A DNA stretch of 64,000 bases from Ensifer sp. Root278 (GTDB lineage Bacteria > Pseudomonadota > Alphaproteobacteria > Rhizobiales > Rhizobiaceae). Below the pieces are notes generated by a model. The model searched no databases. It was not told the origin of the DNA and worked only from the letters and a program-made list of their open reading frames with translations. The position numbers and the translations under genes are program-made. The stretch is taken from the NCBI RefSeq assembly GCF_001429285.1, contig NZ_LMJJ01000009.1:59067-123066 (forward strand), given 5' to 3'. Positions within the stretch are counted from its first letter, which is position 1. Each line of letters starts with the position of its first letter. This document shows positions 44,787 to 53,748 of this stretch, piece by piece.

Positions 44787-45782
44787 TCATTGTCCTTGGT
44801 CTTGGGAGGTCTGAAGCCAGGTACGGGCTTCGCCGTCGATCATCGCGATACGGCCGCCGTCGTCGGAATCCATGTAGATGCCGAAGCGGCCCGCCTGCCT
44901 CTCGCGTACGTAGCGCCGCAACATGGATCGCAGTTCGTGCGTCGCGATCGCATCGTCGGGAAGATCGTCGAGCGGGAAGAAGCGCAGATCCGCTGGCAGC
45001 CTGGTGCGGGCGCCGCCCTCGCCCGCCAGTCGGGCGCGATAGACGAGATAGCCCGGGTCGCTGTCTGCGACATCGAAGACCGAATAGAGGAAGGTCTCGT
45101 CCGGGACGAGCCGCAGCGCGTCGCCACCGTCGATGACGAGCTGGCTGTCCGCCTTGCGTCGCCGCGCAGACGGCAAAACCCAGCCGCCCTTGCCGTCCGA
45201 ACGCAGAAGCAGGCCGTCGCCCGCTTCGATCAGATAGCCGATGATCATGCCATGCGACGCGAGCCAGCCATTCGGCAACGGGTCCTTAACGCTGGCATAG
45301 CGGCCGCGGCAAAAGCCGAGCGGTGCGGTCGGACTGGTACCAAAGGCCCGAACTTGGCCGATCAGGATCGCATGATCGCCGGCATCAACAGTGCTGAAAG
45401 TCGTGCAGTCGAACCAGGTCAGGCTGTCGGTCAGGACCGGCGCGCCCGTGTGGATGTGATCGTGGGTCACCGACTGAAACTTGTCCGGAGATTTTGAGGC
45501 AAAGGTTCCGGAGACGTCGACCTGTCCTTCATGGAGGATGTTGACCGCAAAACACCCTGCATTGGTGAAGGCAGGATAGCTCGAAGCCGACTTCGCAACG
45601 CAGACCAGAAGTAGCGGAGGATCGAGCGAAACCGAGGTGAAGGAGTTCGCAGTCATTCCACGCGGCGTGCCGTCATCGTCGCGGGTGGTGATGACGGTGA
45701 CACCGGTCACGAACGTACCGAAGGCGCGGCGAAGCGCAATCGGATCAATCGGCACGTCCGTCGATGCTGCAGTCTCAACCAT
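44787..45782 (-). CDS. Flavin reductase with an extra C-terminal domain
   Basis: 331 residues, about twice the usual length. Residues 15-165 form a flavin-reductase-like domain ('ALRRAFGTFVTGVTVITT', 'GMTANSFTSVSLDPPLLLVC', 'YPAFTNAGCFAVNIL'). Residues 175-320 form a second domain that starts 'MIIGYLIEAGDGLLLRSDGK' and has 'GGWVLPS', which recalls a Nudix-like fold, but the Nudix box glutamates are absent. It probably supplies reduced FMN to the luciferase-like monooxygenase. It is the first gene of the catabolic operon, after a 180-base promoter region downstream of the PucR gene. Confidence 0.88.
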   Translation of the reverse strand: MVETAASTDVPIDPIALRRAFGTFVTGVTVITTRDDDGTPRGMTANSFTSVSLDPPLLLVCVAKSASSYPAFTNAGCFAVNILHEGQVDVSGTFASKSPDKFQSVTHDHIHTGAPVLTDSLTWFDCTTFSTVDAGDHAILIGQVRAFGTSPTAPLGFCRGRYASVKDPLPNGWLASHGMIIGYLIEAGDGLLLRSDGKGGWVLPSARRRKADSQLVIDGGDALRLVPDETFLYSVFDVADSDPGYLVYRARLAGEGGARTRLPADLRFFPLDDLPDDAIATHELRSMLRRYVRERQAGRFGIYMDSDDGGRIAMIDGEARTWLQTSQDQGQ

Positions 45783-45962
45783 GCGCTTCTTGCCTCCTCA
45801 CCATCAGGTTGATTGGAGGCTAATGCCGTCACGGCGGTCGTTCTTCCGTCGCTTCACAGGAGTGGGCGAAGAACTTCTGCATCGAACCCTAGGAGGCGAT
45901 TGAAGGCCACGAAAAGGGGTGGCGACGTGGTCGCAAGACGGCTCCCGACGGACGAGGAAAAT

Positions 45963-47792
45963 CTAGCTGCGGAGGGTGGAACGGTTGTCGATGACACCGT
46001 GCAGGCGGATCGCGAGTTCGACGGCAAAGCGCTTTTCCGGCGTTTCGACATCCACGCCAAACAGCTCCTGAATGCGCGCCAGCCGATAGCGCAGCGTCGT
46101 CACATGCAGGCCCATCGCGTCGGCACAAGCCTGGCTGCGACACCCCTCCTGCAAGTAGATCGACAGCGTTTCGAGGTAGGGGGTTCCGTTGTCCCGGTCG
46201 TGATCGGCGATCGCCCCAACACTCTCGTGCACGAAACCGCGCACGTCGCCGGCCTCGCAGGCAGCGACCAGCATCGGCAGCGGGCCGAAATCCTGCGCAG
46301 AGACCGCGCCAGTCAGACCAAAGGAGCGGCCGATGCGGATCATTCGGGCGCAGCGTTCCCAGGCCTGCGGATAATCCGACAGGGCGGCACACCGGTTGCT
46401 GGCGACGACGATCGGTGCCTCGTCGAAGTAACGGCCGAGTTCCTCGGCGATACGGCGGGCGAGCTTTGTCGTGCGCTCCTGCCGCTTACCCGTATCGTGG
46501 GGAACGAGGCAGACGACGCCGCCCTCGACGGCAATCAGGTTCGCCTGAACGGATGCCTGCTGCATGACACGCGACAGCGTGTGCTCCACATCGACGGAAG
46601 CGCCGCCAAATGCCTTCGTCTTATCCGGAAAATCGACGACGATCATCTGCTGAGGCACGGAAAAACTCAGGCCGAGCCGCTGGGCGCGCTGGGCAACATC
46701 GCCGGCATTGCGCCACCGCGCCTCCACGATCTCGAAGAAGAGTTCGGTCTGCGTCCTGGTCTCGAAGCGAAACCGGATGAAGCTTCGCATCATCTGCACG
46801 CTCAGCGCAAACTTGGCGCTGTCGAGCATCAGGAGATCGAGATCGCTGAACTCGCGCGTCGTCGGGAAGATGATGAGCGCCCCGACCAGTTGATTGTCGA
46901 CCATCAGCGCTTCGACACGGGCCGTTATCTTGAACCGTTGCGTGCCGTCATCGAGGTAGAGGTTCACGGCATCGGTCGTCCCGCGCTCGACAGCGTCTCG
47001 GGCGGCCTTCATCAGCGGCCGGCTAAGAACGGTGGAAGCCGCCTCGTGCCAGCTGGCCTCGTCGTAGAGTGCGTTCGGCGGTTGGCCGGCGACAACCTGA
47101 TTGGCGGTGAAATCAACGACCACCGTCGGATTCGGCAGCATCGTGCCGACCATGGCCGAAAGTGGTGCGACCGACCCATCGCTCAACACATGTTCCAGAA
47201 GCGAGGTATGTGCCTCCAGGGCGCGCTCCAGCCGCTGCGCCGACCGCTTCTCCGCCTCGAGACGATGTTCCCGTTCGACGGCGATGGCACCGAGGTGGAT
47301 GATCGTGCCGAGAAAGGCGAGATCGTCTTCCGACACCTCGGCGACCTCGCGAGCAATGACGCTCAGCACCATCGGTCGGCCCTCAGCATCCCTGCAGTTC
47401 ATCGGCATGACGAGCACCGTACGATAGTCGCGCTCGAAAGCCTCCTTCCGATAACCTGGAAACTCGGCGGATTCGCGTGCGTCACGGATGTAGACGGGCT
47501 CGTTTCGCTGCAGCGCGATCAGCGACGGGCTGGTCGCCAGCTCCCATTTGTCGGGCAACTGCCGCTCGATCAGTGTCGGATCGTAGCGCACGATGACATG
47601 GGCGTAACCATGCGCCGCGTCGATGCCCATGATCGACCCCAGAGACCAGTTCGCATGGCGACAGGCGGCCGCAATGAGCTGCTGCAGCGCCGTCTGAAGA
47701 TCGCCACCGCTGTTGATCTGACTGGCGACGTCGCGGAGCGCCAGTATCTGGGACTTCTGATCCAAATCGTCTCGCCTCTTGACATCTATCAA
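45963..47792 (-). CDS. PucR-family transcriptional regulator with GAF domain
   Basis: About 609 residues: a GAF-like sensor (roughly 10-190 from the chosen start), a central region, and the C-terminal PucR/CdaR helix-turn-helix ('TPYLETLSIYLQEGCRSQAC' then 'HVTTLRYRLARIQELFG'). No ATG with a ribosome site is available. The frame is open to a TTG at 47924, only 11 bases from the divergent gene at 47936. TTG at 47792, or TTG at 47765 after AAGAGG, are more plausible starts. PucR regulators often respond to purines, amino acids or nitrogen status. It lies directly upstream of the catabolic operon on the same strand and likely controls it. Confidence 0.85.
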   Translation of the reverse strand: MIDVKRRDDLDQKSQILALRDVASQINSGGDLQTALQQLIAAACRHANWSLGSIMGIDAAHGYAHVIVRYDPTLIERQLPDKWELATSPSLIALQRNEPVYIRDARESAEFPGYRKEAFERDYRTVLVMPMNCRDAEGRPMVLSVIAREVAEVSEDDLAFLGTIIHLGAIAVEREHRLEAEKRSAQRLERALEAHTSLLEHVLSDGSVAPLSAMVGTMLPNPTVVVDFTANQVVAGQPPNALYDEASWHEAASTVLSRPLMKAARDAVERGTTDAVNLYLDDGTQRFKITARVEALMVDNQLVGALIIFPTTREFSDLDLLMLDSAKFALSVQMMRSFIRFRFETRTQTELFFEIVEARWRNAGDVAQRAQRLGLSFSVPQQMIVVDFPDKTKAFGGASVDVEHTLSRVMQQASVQANLIAVEGGVVCLVPHDTGKRQERTTKLARRIAEELGRYFDEAPIVVASNRCAALSDYPQAWERCARMIRIGRSFGLTGAVSAQDFGPLPMLVAACEAGDVRGFVHESVGAIADHDRDNGTPYLETLSIYLQEGCRSQACADAMGLHVTTLRYRLARIQELFGVDVETPEKRFAVELAIRLHGVIDNRSTLRS

Positions 47793-47935
47793 CCAACCAT
47801 GCGCGCGGCGAAGGCCAAAGTCTACTCCGCTTCCGAGAAGCCGCAGCGCACATCTTCCGACGAAATATAGGAAGCGCCGCCCGGCGATCCCGCTAGGGTG
47901 CGAAGCAATCCCAACAAACAGCAACGGCGCATCCC

Positions 47936-48538
47936 ATGACGATCGGCATTCGAAAAATCTGCACTTTCCTCGAAGAAACGCTGGTGGAGGGCGGCAAGGT
48001 GGCGCCGCGCCCGGTAAACGTCGTCGTGGTGGCGGCGGTGATCCAGAACCCCTGGGCGGGGCGAGGCTTTGTCGAAGATCTGCGGCCGGAAATCATCCGT
48101 ATCGCCGGCGAACTCAGCCACGAGATGACGGACCGGCTGCTTCGTCAGATGGCGGCGGACCGGATCGAGGCTTGCGGCAAGGCGGCGGCCGTCGGCATTG
48201 CCGGTGAAATTGAACATGCTTCGGCAATGATCCACACGCTGCGTTTCGGCAATCCCTTTCGCGAGGCGATCGGCGGCACCAACTACCTCGAATTCGCCAA
48301 CACCCGCAATGCGCCGGGCGCGCTGCTGTCGCTGCCGATGATGCACAAGAGCGAGAGCGGCAAACGATCGCATTTTCTCACTTCCAACTTCCAGATCGCC
48401 GACGCCCCGGGGCCGGACGAAATCATCGTCACCATAGGTGCCTCCGACAGCGGCCGTGCCCATGCCCGCATTGCCGACCGGTTCCAGGACATCGCCGAAA
48501 TGGATGCGGAAAAGGCTGCATTGCTCAGCAAGGCTTGA
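47936..48538 (+). CDS. PF06684 (DUF1185, 'amino acid synthesis') family protein
   Basis: 200 residues matching the family by its start 'MTIGIRKICTFLEETLVEGG', the 'VVAAVIQNPWAGRGFVEDL' segment and the 'GKAAAVGIAGEIEHASAMIH' region. Known structures show a chorismate-mutase-like fold, but no reaction has been established to my knowledge. It is divergent from the PucR gene and overlaps no neighbour; the Lrp/AsnC gene starts 35 bases after it. Its close association with the flavin-monooxygenase operon suggests that it performs or supports a step of the same pathway. Confidence 0.87.
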   Translation: MTIGIRKICTFLEETLVEGGKVAPRPVNVVVVAAVIQNPWAGRGFVEDLRPEIIRIAGELSHEMTDRLLRQMAADRIEACGKAAAVGIAGEIEHASAMIHTLRFGNPFREAIGGTNYLEFANTRNAPGALLSLPMMHKSESGKRSHFLTSNFQIADAPGPDEIIVTIGASDSGRAHARIADRFQDIAEMDAEKAALLSKA

Positions 48539-48573
48539 TAAGAGCAGACAAACGAGTTGCGCGGGAGTTTGCC

Positions 48574-49056
48574 ATGAAGCTTGATGCGATCGACCTGCGC
48601 ATTCTCGATGCAATCCAGCGGGATGGACGCATCACCAAACTTGCGCTCGCCGAAAAGGCGGGCCTTTCGCCCACGCCCTGCTGGATGCGGCTGCGCAAGC
48701 TCGAAAAGGCCGGCATCATCAGCGGCTACCATGCACATGTGGCATTGCGGCGTGTCGCGCCGGTTGCCAGCGTGATGGTCGAGCTGACGCTCGCCAACCA
48801 CCGTCAGGCGGACTTCGACCGGTTCGAACGAGCCGTCCGCGATATTCCGGAAATCGTCTGCTGCTGGTCGGTCGGCGGCGGCGTCGACTACATCCTGAAA
48901 ATTGTCGCCGCCAATATCGACGCCTATCAGCGCCTGATCGACACACTTCTCGATAGGGAACTCGGCATCGCGCGCTACTTCACCTACATCGTCACCAAGA
49001 CCGTCAAGGAAGAAGCGGTGCTTCCCGTGTCTTTGCTGATGGCCGACGTGGCCTAG
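48574..49056 (+). CDS. Lrp/AsnC-family transcriptional regulator
   Basis: 160 residues: an AsnC-type winged helix ('LDAIDLRILDAIQRDGRITK', 'LSPTPCWMRLRKLEKAGII') and a ligand-binding RAM domain from about residue 65. A GGGAG upstream fixes the ATG at 48574. It is likely co-transcribed with the PF06684 gene. This points to an amino acid or amino-acid derivative as inducer, and agrees with the polar amino-acid importer at the other end of the locus. Confidence 0.93.
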   Translation: MKLDAIDLRILDAIQRDGRITKLALAEKAGLSPTPCWMRLRKLEKAGIISGYHAHVALRRVAPVASVMVELTLANHRQADFDRFERAVRDIPEIVCCWSVGGGVDYILKIVAANIDAYQRLIDTLLDRELGIARYFTYIVTKTVKEEAVLPVSLLMADVA

Positions 49057-49062
49057 CAGGGA

Positions 49063-49080
49063 CTGGCGCCGGAGCGCCAG
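49063..49080. terminator. Hairpin between convergent regulator and GST genes
   Basis: CTGGCGC and GCGCCAG pair around CGGA, seven bases after the Lrp/AsnC stop and 32 bases from the end of the convergent GST gene. It could serve both transcripts. Confidence 0.5.
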
Positions 49081-49111
49081 ACATACGCACCCGGCGGGAC
49101 AGGGTTGCGAA

Positions 49112-49762
49112 TTAGATCGCGCCGAAGTTACTCGTCCATAGCTCGCGAAGATCGGGATCCGCGTCGACACGCCGGGCAATACTGAGCAGCTTCGGGCAGT
49201 TTTCTGCCAGCCAATCGCGCCCCGGTCGCCAGCGCGTCATCGCCGCGATCCAGATATCAAGGGCAGAGAACCGCTCTCCGAGCGCCCACGGCGCGGGTGC
49301 GATCTCGTCCTCCCACTGGCGCCACAGATCCATTCGGCGCCCGAGCACCCGGCTGCGCAACTCGTCCGGCACGCTCGGTGCCCAACGCTCGGGGTAGTCA
49401 GCGTAGGTGAAGGTCCCATATACGGCAGTCACGAGCCAGATCAGGCGACGAAGAAAGGCAGGACGAAGCGGGTCCCCGACCGGTGGCGCAAGTCCGGCTT
49501 CTGGGTATGTCTCCGCAAGATGAAGCAGAATGGCAGCGCTCTCCGTCATCACCGTGCCATCGGGAAGTATGAGCACGGGCACCTGTGCGAGCGGGTTGAC
49601 GCCGACAAGACGGTCCCGGGCCGGGCCGGGCGCATCGAACCCCGCGACATTCTCGAACGTGTAGGGTAGCCGCGCTTGCACCAGCGCCGCTTCGACGAGG
49701 ACGGAGCCCCAGCTCGGAACGCCGTAGAGGCGGTAAAGTCCTTGTGTATCGGCCATCTTCAT
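49112..49762 (-). CDS. Glutathione S-transferase family protein
   Basis: 216 residues with the thioredoxin-fold N-terminal domain ('LYRLYGVPSWGSVLVEAALV', 'VNPLAQVPVLILPDGTVMTESAAILLHLAE' split around the cis-proline 'VPVL') and the helical C-terminal domain. The glutathione-binding 'TESAAI' motif is present. Two ATGs (49762 and 49756) follow a GAGGAAAA; the first is used. The substrate is unknown. Confidence 0.9.
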   Translation of the reverse strand: MKMADTQGLYRLYGVPSWGSVLVEAALVQARLPYTFENVAGFDAPGPARDRLVGVNPLAQVPVLILPDGTVMTESAAILLHLAETYPEAGLAPPVGDPLRPAFLRRLIWLVTAVYGTFTYADYPERWAPSVPDELRSRVLGRRMDLWRQWEDEIAPAPWALGERFSALDIWIAAMTRWRPGRDWLAENCPKLLSIARRVDADPDLRELWTSNFGAI

Positions 49763-49961
49763 TTTTCCTCGCAGTGCACGGTGCCATTTTGGTCACCGCC
49801 CCGCAAGATTGTGCCAGAAGCGCCAGCTTCCGGAATGCTCAAACATCGCCCATGACTGAGTTGAGGTCGCAAGCAGTCAAAATTGACTGGTGCCACTCTC
49901 TGCCCGATCCAGGAACAAATTTCCGGGCCAGGCGTTCTGCGCCGAACCGGAGACAACGGCA

Positions 49962-50210
49962 ATGCAAGCGATCATTTGGGATCACCCCGTCAGGGTTGGT
50001 GTGAAAGGCGAGCGCACCATCAACGGGCCACAGGATGCCCTGCAGTATCTCAGCGAAATGCCGCAGGGCGGATGGTTCTACGAACGGGCAAGAAACCGCT
50101 GCCGCGCTGCTCTGGAGCGCGGCGACCAGCTTGGGCTTTCGCGGAAAGCCTTCATTGGCGCGGCCATCGAATCTTCGTTCCCAATCTCAGACGACGACGT
50201 TCTTTCCTGA
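49962..50210 (+). CDS. DUF982 family protein
   Basis: 82 residues with the DUF982 pattern 'PVRVGVKGERTINGPQDALQ', 'MPQGGWFYERARNRCRAAL' and 'SRKAFIGAAIE'. This short family is expanded in rhizobia and its function is unknown. A GGAG ten bases upstream supports the ATG at 49962. Confidence 0.82.
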   Translation: MQAIIWDHPVRVGVKGERTINGPQDALQYLSEMPQGGWFYERARNRCRAALERGDQLGLSRKAFIGAAIESSFPISDDDVLS

Positions 50211-50302
50211 AGTCGATGGCAACTTGGTCTCGCGAACGTCCCACGCACGGACGGCGACGAGCAGCGCGACCGATGGTCTTCGGCCGTATCGCCGGGCGTT
50301 TA

Positions 50303-50632
50303 CTACTCTTGCTCCGTAGACTTGCCACGTGCGGGCATCGGATTGTTTTTCGCTTCCATGGCGGCCTCGATCTGCCTGATGACCTTGACGGCCTCCTGGA
50401 GGATTGCCCGCATCTCGTCATCGTAGAGATGCACCGGCATCCCACCGGCCCGAATGACATCCATGGTTTCGGCTGACTTCTTCAGTCGATCGGGCTGCCC
50501 GAGCATCGTCCAGCCTTCCTGGACAGCGACATAGGCCCGGACGAGGAGGCGAAGCTTTTCGCCCTCCGTCAGCATGTGAACGTCACGCTCGGCCTGCGTC
50601 AGTTCTGCAATGACGTCTGAAGTACTTCTCAT
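50303..50632 (-). CDS. Hypothetical protein
   Basis: 109 residues, helical, acidic and basic residues mixed, no membrane segment or signal peptide. It begins 'MRSTSDVIAELTQAERDVHM' and has an amphipathic C-terminal part. No family recognised. A GGGTG lies nine bases upstream of the ATG. It is convergent with the DUF982 gene. Confidence 0.6.
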   Translation of the reverse strand: MRSTSDVIAELTQAERDVHMLTEGEKLRLLVRAYVAVQEGWTMLGQPDRLKKSAETMDVIRAGGMPVHLYDDEMRAILQEAVKVIRQIEAAMEAKNNPMPARGKSTEQE

Positions 50633-50832
50633 AGGACACCCAGGCTACGCAGATACCACAGTGCAACCGGTTCATTCAGTATGACCTAACGTATGGACCG
50701 GAGAAAGCAAGTGGCCTCGCCTTGGGCGACCGATTTGGCCAACGAAGGCCGAGGTCGTGGGGATCTGCTCGTCGCAGGAATTCTTCATCATGAAGCCTCA
50801 GGGGGCAGCATCAACGGGTTCTTAATCCTTCG

Positions 50833-52197
50833 TTGACCATAATTTCCGTCGAAGAGCCGAACCGCCGGTCGTTGCCGCCGGTGGATTGTACCTCGAATGA
50901 ATCGGAACCCGCCGTGTCTGAGTATCCAGTAACCGCGTATCCGGCGCCTGTATCGTGCGGCGTCGCAAGAAGAAGCGTTCAGCGCATTGGACGATGGTTT
51001 GGGCGTGTGACCGCGATCGCAGCCATCGCAGCGTCCGCTATGGCCTTCACCACCACCGCGTCTTCGGCGGAAGTTCGATCATTAAAACTGTTCTTCACCC
51101 ACACCGGCGAGCGCGCGACGATCACCTTCAAGCGGGACGGTAAATACGACCCGAAAGGGCTTTCACAAATCAATCGCTTTCTCCGCGACTGGCGTAGGAA
51201 CGAGCCTGCCCGCATGGACCCGCGTCTTCTCGACCTCGTCTGGGAAGTCTACCAGCGTGCCGGGGCCAAGGACTACATCAACATCGTCTCCGCCTACCGC
51301 TCGCCCGCCACCAATAACATGCTGCGCGGCCGTTCGCGCAGCACCGGGGTCGCCAAGAACAGCCAGCACATGCTGGGAAAGGCCATGGACTTCTACATTC
51401 CAGGCGTGAAACTCGCTCGGTTGCGGGAGATCGCCATGCAGATGCAAGTCGGAGGGGTCGGCTACTACCCCACCTCCGGATCTCCCTTCGTGCATCTCGA
51501 CGTCGGAAACGTGCGGGCGTGGCCGCGGATGTCGCGCCAGGAACTGGCCCGCATTTTCCCGAAGGGGCAGACGCTTCACCTTCCCGCCAATGGCGGGACC
51601 TTGCCGGGTTATGACCAGGCGATGGCCGACTACAAACGACGGGTCAAGGCCACCTCGATCGTGGCTGCGAACAGTGCCGGTCCAGCAAAATTCAAGACTG
51701 CGGCACCCGCCGACAACACCCTGCTCACCGCCATGCTTCCAACGCGCAAGAGCCGTGGGGAAGAAGCCCTCGAACGCCAGACCCTCAAGCAGACTGTCGA
51801 AGAGCCGCCGTTCTTCGACCTTGCGTCAATCAGCGTCCCGCTCCCGACGCTCCGCACGGTCGCCAGCGAGCGCGCGCTCCCAGTAAACATCTCTGCATTC
51901 GTTCCGTCCTCGTCGTTCAAGATCGCACTTGGCACGGGCATGATGCGGGCACCGGGCGCAAGCGAATCCAGTCTCACGGGCTCGCCGTTCGCGAAGACGG
52001 AGTGGGCCATTCGCGACGCTACGCTTCTCAAGTGGGCGCTGGCGCCGGCCAAGGATCTTGAGCAAGTCATCCTTCCAGCAGGCCTCTGGTTCTCGGTGTC
52101 CAGCGCTGAGGATGCAAACCGCGCACCGAAAGGCGCTTCCCAACTCGGCGAACAGAAAAAGGCCTTTGACAAGGAACGCTTCTGGTCGGACGGCTGA
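50833..52197 (+). CDS. DUF882 / M15-type peptidoglycan peptidase-like protein (YcbK-like)
   Basis: 454 residues in the longest frame. A positively charged start and a hydrophobic stretch (about 56-79, ending 'TASSAE') look like a long signal peptide. The DUF882 domain (80-240) has the M15 zinc motif S177-x-H179...D186 in 'NSQHMLGKAMD' and the second histidine H221 in 'FVHLDVG'. This is the active-site pattern of YcbK/MepK-like murein endopeptidases. The C-terminal 200 residues are low in recognisable motifs. The annotated start is a TTG without a clear ribosome site, so the true start may be internal. Confidence 0.85.
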   Translation: MTIISVEEPNRRSLPPVDCTSNESEPAVSEYPVTAYPAPVSCGVARRSVQRIGRWFGRVTAIAAIAASAMAFTTTASSAEVRSLKLFFTHTGERATITFKRDGKYDPKGLSQINRFLRDWRRNEPARMDPRLLDLVWEVYQRAGAKDYINIVSAYRSPATNNMLRGRSRSTGVAKNSQHMLGKAMDFYIPGVKLARLREIAMQMQVGGVGYYPTSGSPFVHLDVGNVRAWPRMSRQELARIFPKGQTLHLPANGGTLPGYDQAMADYKRRVKATSIVAANSAGPAKFKTAAPADNTLLTAMLPTRKSRGEEALERQTLKQTVEEPPFFDLASISVPLPTLRTVASERALPVNISAFVPSSSFKIALGTGMMRAPGASESSLTGSPFAKTEWAIRDATLLKWALAPAKDLEQVILPAGLWFSVSSAEDANRAPKGASQLGEQKKAFDKERFWSDG

Positions 52198-52309
52198 TTG
52201 CGGCGCGCGGACGTGTATCCCGGCGACATGCAGTCGAACCGGCCGCCAGTCAATCAATCGGTCGGCTCAACCTGCCGGCTCCGCCCACCTCACAGAGACG
52301 TTTCAGACG

Positions 52310-52951
52310 CTACGATTTGGCGCCGTCAGCCATGCTGCTGATGTAGGCGCAGAACATGTCGGCCATGGCGCCGGCATAGGCCTCTATCTCGGCCTCACTC
52401 CGTGGCGTCTCTGAAAACACCTTACCGACGGTGGTCATCGTCGTGATGATCAGATCCGCGGCCAGTTGCCGGGCAGCACCGGTGCTGTGCGGAAGCACTT
52501 CCAGCATGAAATTTTCGAAGATCGGATCGCCCGCTTCCTTTGCCTCCCGAGCTTCGGGCGCATCGCGATAGAGCGGGGCGGCATCATCAAGCGCGACGCG
52601 GACGGTCGCCTCCTCGCATTCGGACCGGATAAAGGCATGGACGAGGGTCCGTAGCCGCTCAAACGGCGATTGCGAGCGATCCTCGAGGATACCCCGCAGA
52701 AGATCCGTCGTCTGCTGCCACTCATCGCTTTGCAATCGAAAGAGGATCGCGGCCTTGTTGGGAAAATACTGGTAGAGCGATCCGATGCTCACGCCGGCTT
52801 TTTCCGCCACCCGGGCGGTGGTGAATCTCTGCGCACCCTCCTCCGCCAAAACCTGAACAGCAGCCTGCAAAATGGCGCGGACAAGCTCGTTCGAGCGCGC
52901 CTGCCTTGGCTGTTTTCTTGAGGATATACGGGCACTTGGACGATCCGTCAT
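52310..52951 (-). CDS. TetR-family transcriptional regulator
   Basis: 213 residues with the N-terminal TetR helix-turn-helix 'RFTTARVAEKAGVSIGSLYQ' followed by 'YFPNKAAILF'. The C-terminal domain resembles that of AcrR-type repressors. The ATG at 52951 is used in preference to a TTG at 52978. It is divergent from an O-methyltransferase and an SDR-type gene, which it probably represses; the 90-base gap between them would hold the operator. Confidence 0.92.
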   Translation of the reverse strand: MTDRPSARISSRKQPRQARSNELVRAILQAAVQVLAEEGAQRFTTARVAEKAGVSIGSLYQYFPNKAAILFRLQSDEWQQTTDLLRGILEDRSQSPFERLRTLVHAFIRSECEEATVRVALDDAAPLYRDAPEAREAKEAGDPIFENFMLEVLPHSTGAARQLAADLIITTMTTVGKVFSETPRSEAEIEAYAGAMADMFCAYISSMADGAKS

Positions 52952-53041
52952 TGGGGCGCTCGGCAATGCGATTAGCAAATGCGACGAATTATTCGTATTT
53001 TCAATTTCAACACAAGCCGCATTCCTACAACGGAGCTTTTC

Positions 53042-53698
53042 ATGACGACCTTGACCACCGAACCTCTCGCACCGCTTCTCGATCGCCTGTTCAAAGAAGC
53101 CGATGCGGCATCAAGTCCGGCGATGGCCGCGCTTTCGCGCGAGGAGCGCGAACGTCTCGTGCGCAGCAAGACGGAATATCTCGATTTGTATGGGCGACTG
53201 AAGGATCTCTGGCTCCCGGTATCGCGCGAAACGGGCACGCTGCTTTACATGCTGGCTCGCAGCTGCGGCGCGAAATCGATCGTGGAATTCGGCACATCCT
53301 TCGGCATCTCCACGCTCCATCTTGCCGCCGCGCTGCGGGACAATGGCGGCGGGCGATTGATCACCAGCGAGTTCGAGCCTTCCAAGATCCTACGGGCACG
53401 CCAAAACCTGGCTGACGGCGGCCTTATCGACCTTGTCGAAATCCGGGAAGGCGATGCGCTCAAGACCTTGAGCACCCGTCTTCCCGAGACGATCGATCTG
53501 CTGCTGCTCGATGGCGCCAAGGCCCTCTACCGCGAGGTGCTGGATCTGGTGGAAGACCGTCTGAAACCCGGCGCATTGATTGTCGCTGATAACGCCGACG
53601 ATTGCCCCGACTACCTTGCCCATGTTCGCTCAGACGCCTCGGGCTATATCTCCGTGCCCTTCGCGGAGGATGTCGAACTGTCCATGCGGGCCGGATAA
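53042..53698 (+). CDS. SAM-dependent O-methyltransferase family protein
   Basis: 218 residues with the class-I methyltransferase motif I 'IVEFGTSFGISTLHLAAAL', an acidic residue at 'ITSEFEPSK' and motif near 'IDLLLLDGAK', as in caffeoyl-CoA/catechol O-methyltransferase relatives. GGAG lies eight bases before the ATG. It is followed 50 bases later by an SDR-type gene and is divergent from a TetR regulator. Confidence 0.88.
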   Translation: MTTLTTEPLAPLLDRLFKEADAASSPAMAALSREERERLVRSKTEYLDLYGRLKDLWLPVSRETGTLLYMLARSCGAKSIVEFGTSFGISTLHLAAALRDNGGGRLITSEFEPSKILRARQNLADGGLIDLVEIREGDALKTLSTRLPETIDLLLLDGAKALYREVLDLVEDRLKPGALIVADNADDCPDYLAHVRSDASGYISVPFAEDVELSMRAG

Positions 53699-53748
53699 AT
53701 CTGCGGCTATCCAACCTTCAAGACTTGTCCAAAGACTGGAGAAACATC

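Noticed and set aside
45813..47870. 685-codon open frame on the plus strand
   Set aside because: It mirrors the PucR gene, which has clear GAF and HTH motifs; the plus-strand product shows no domain.
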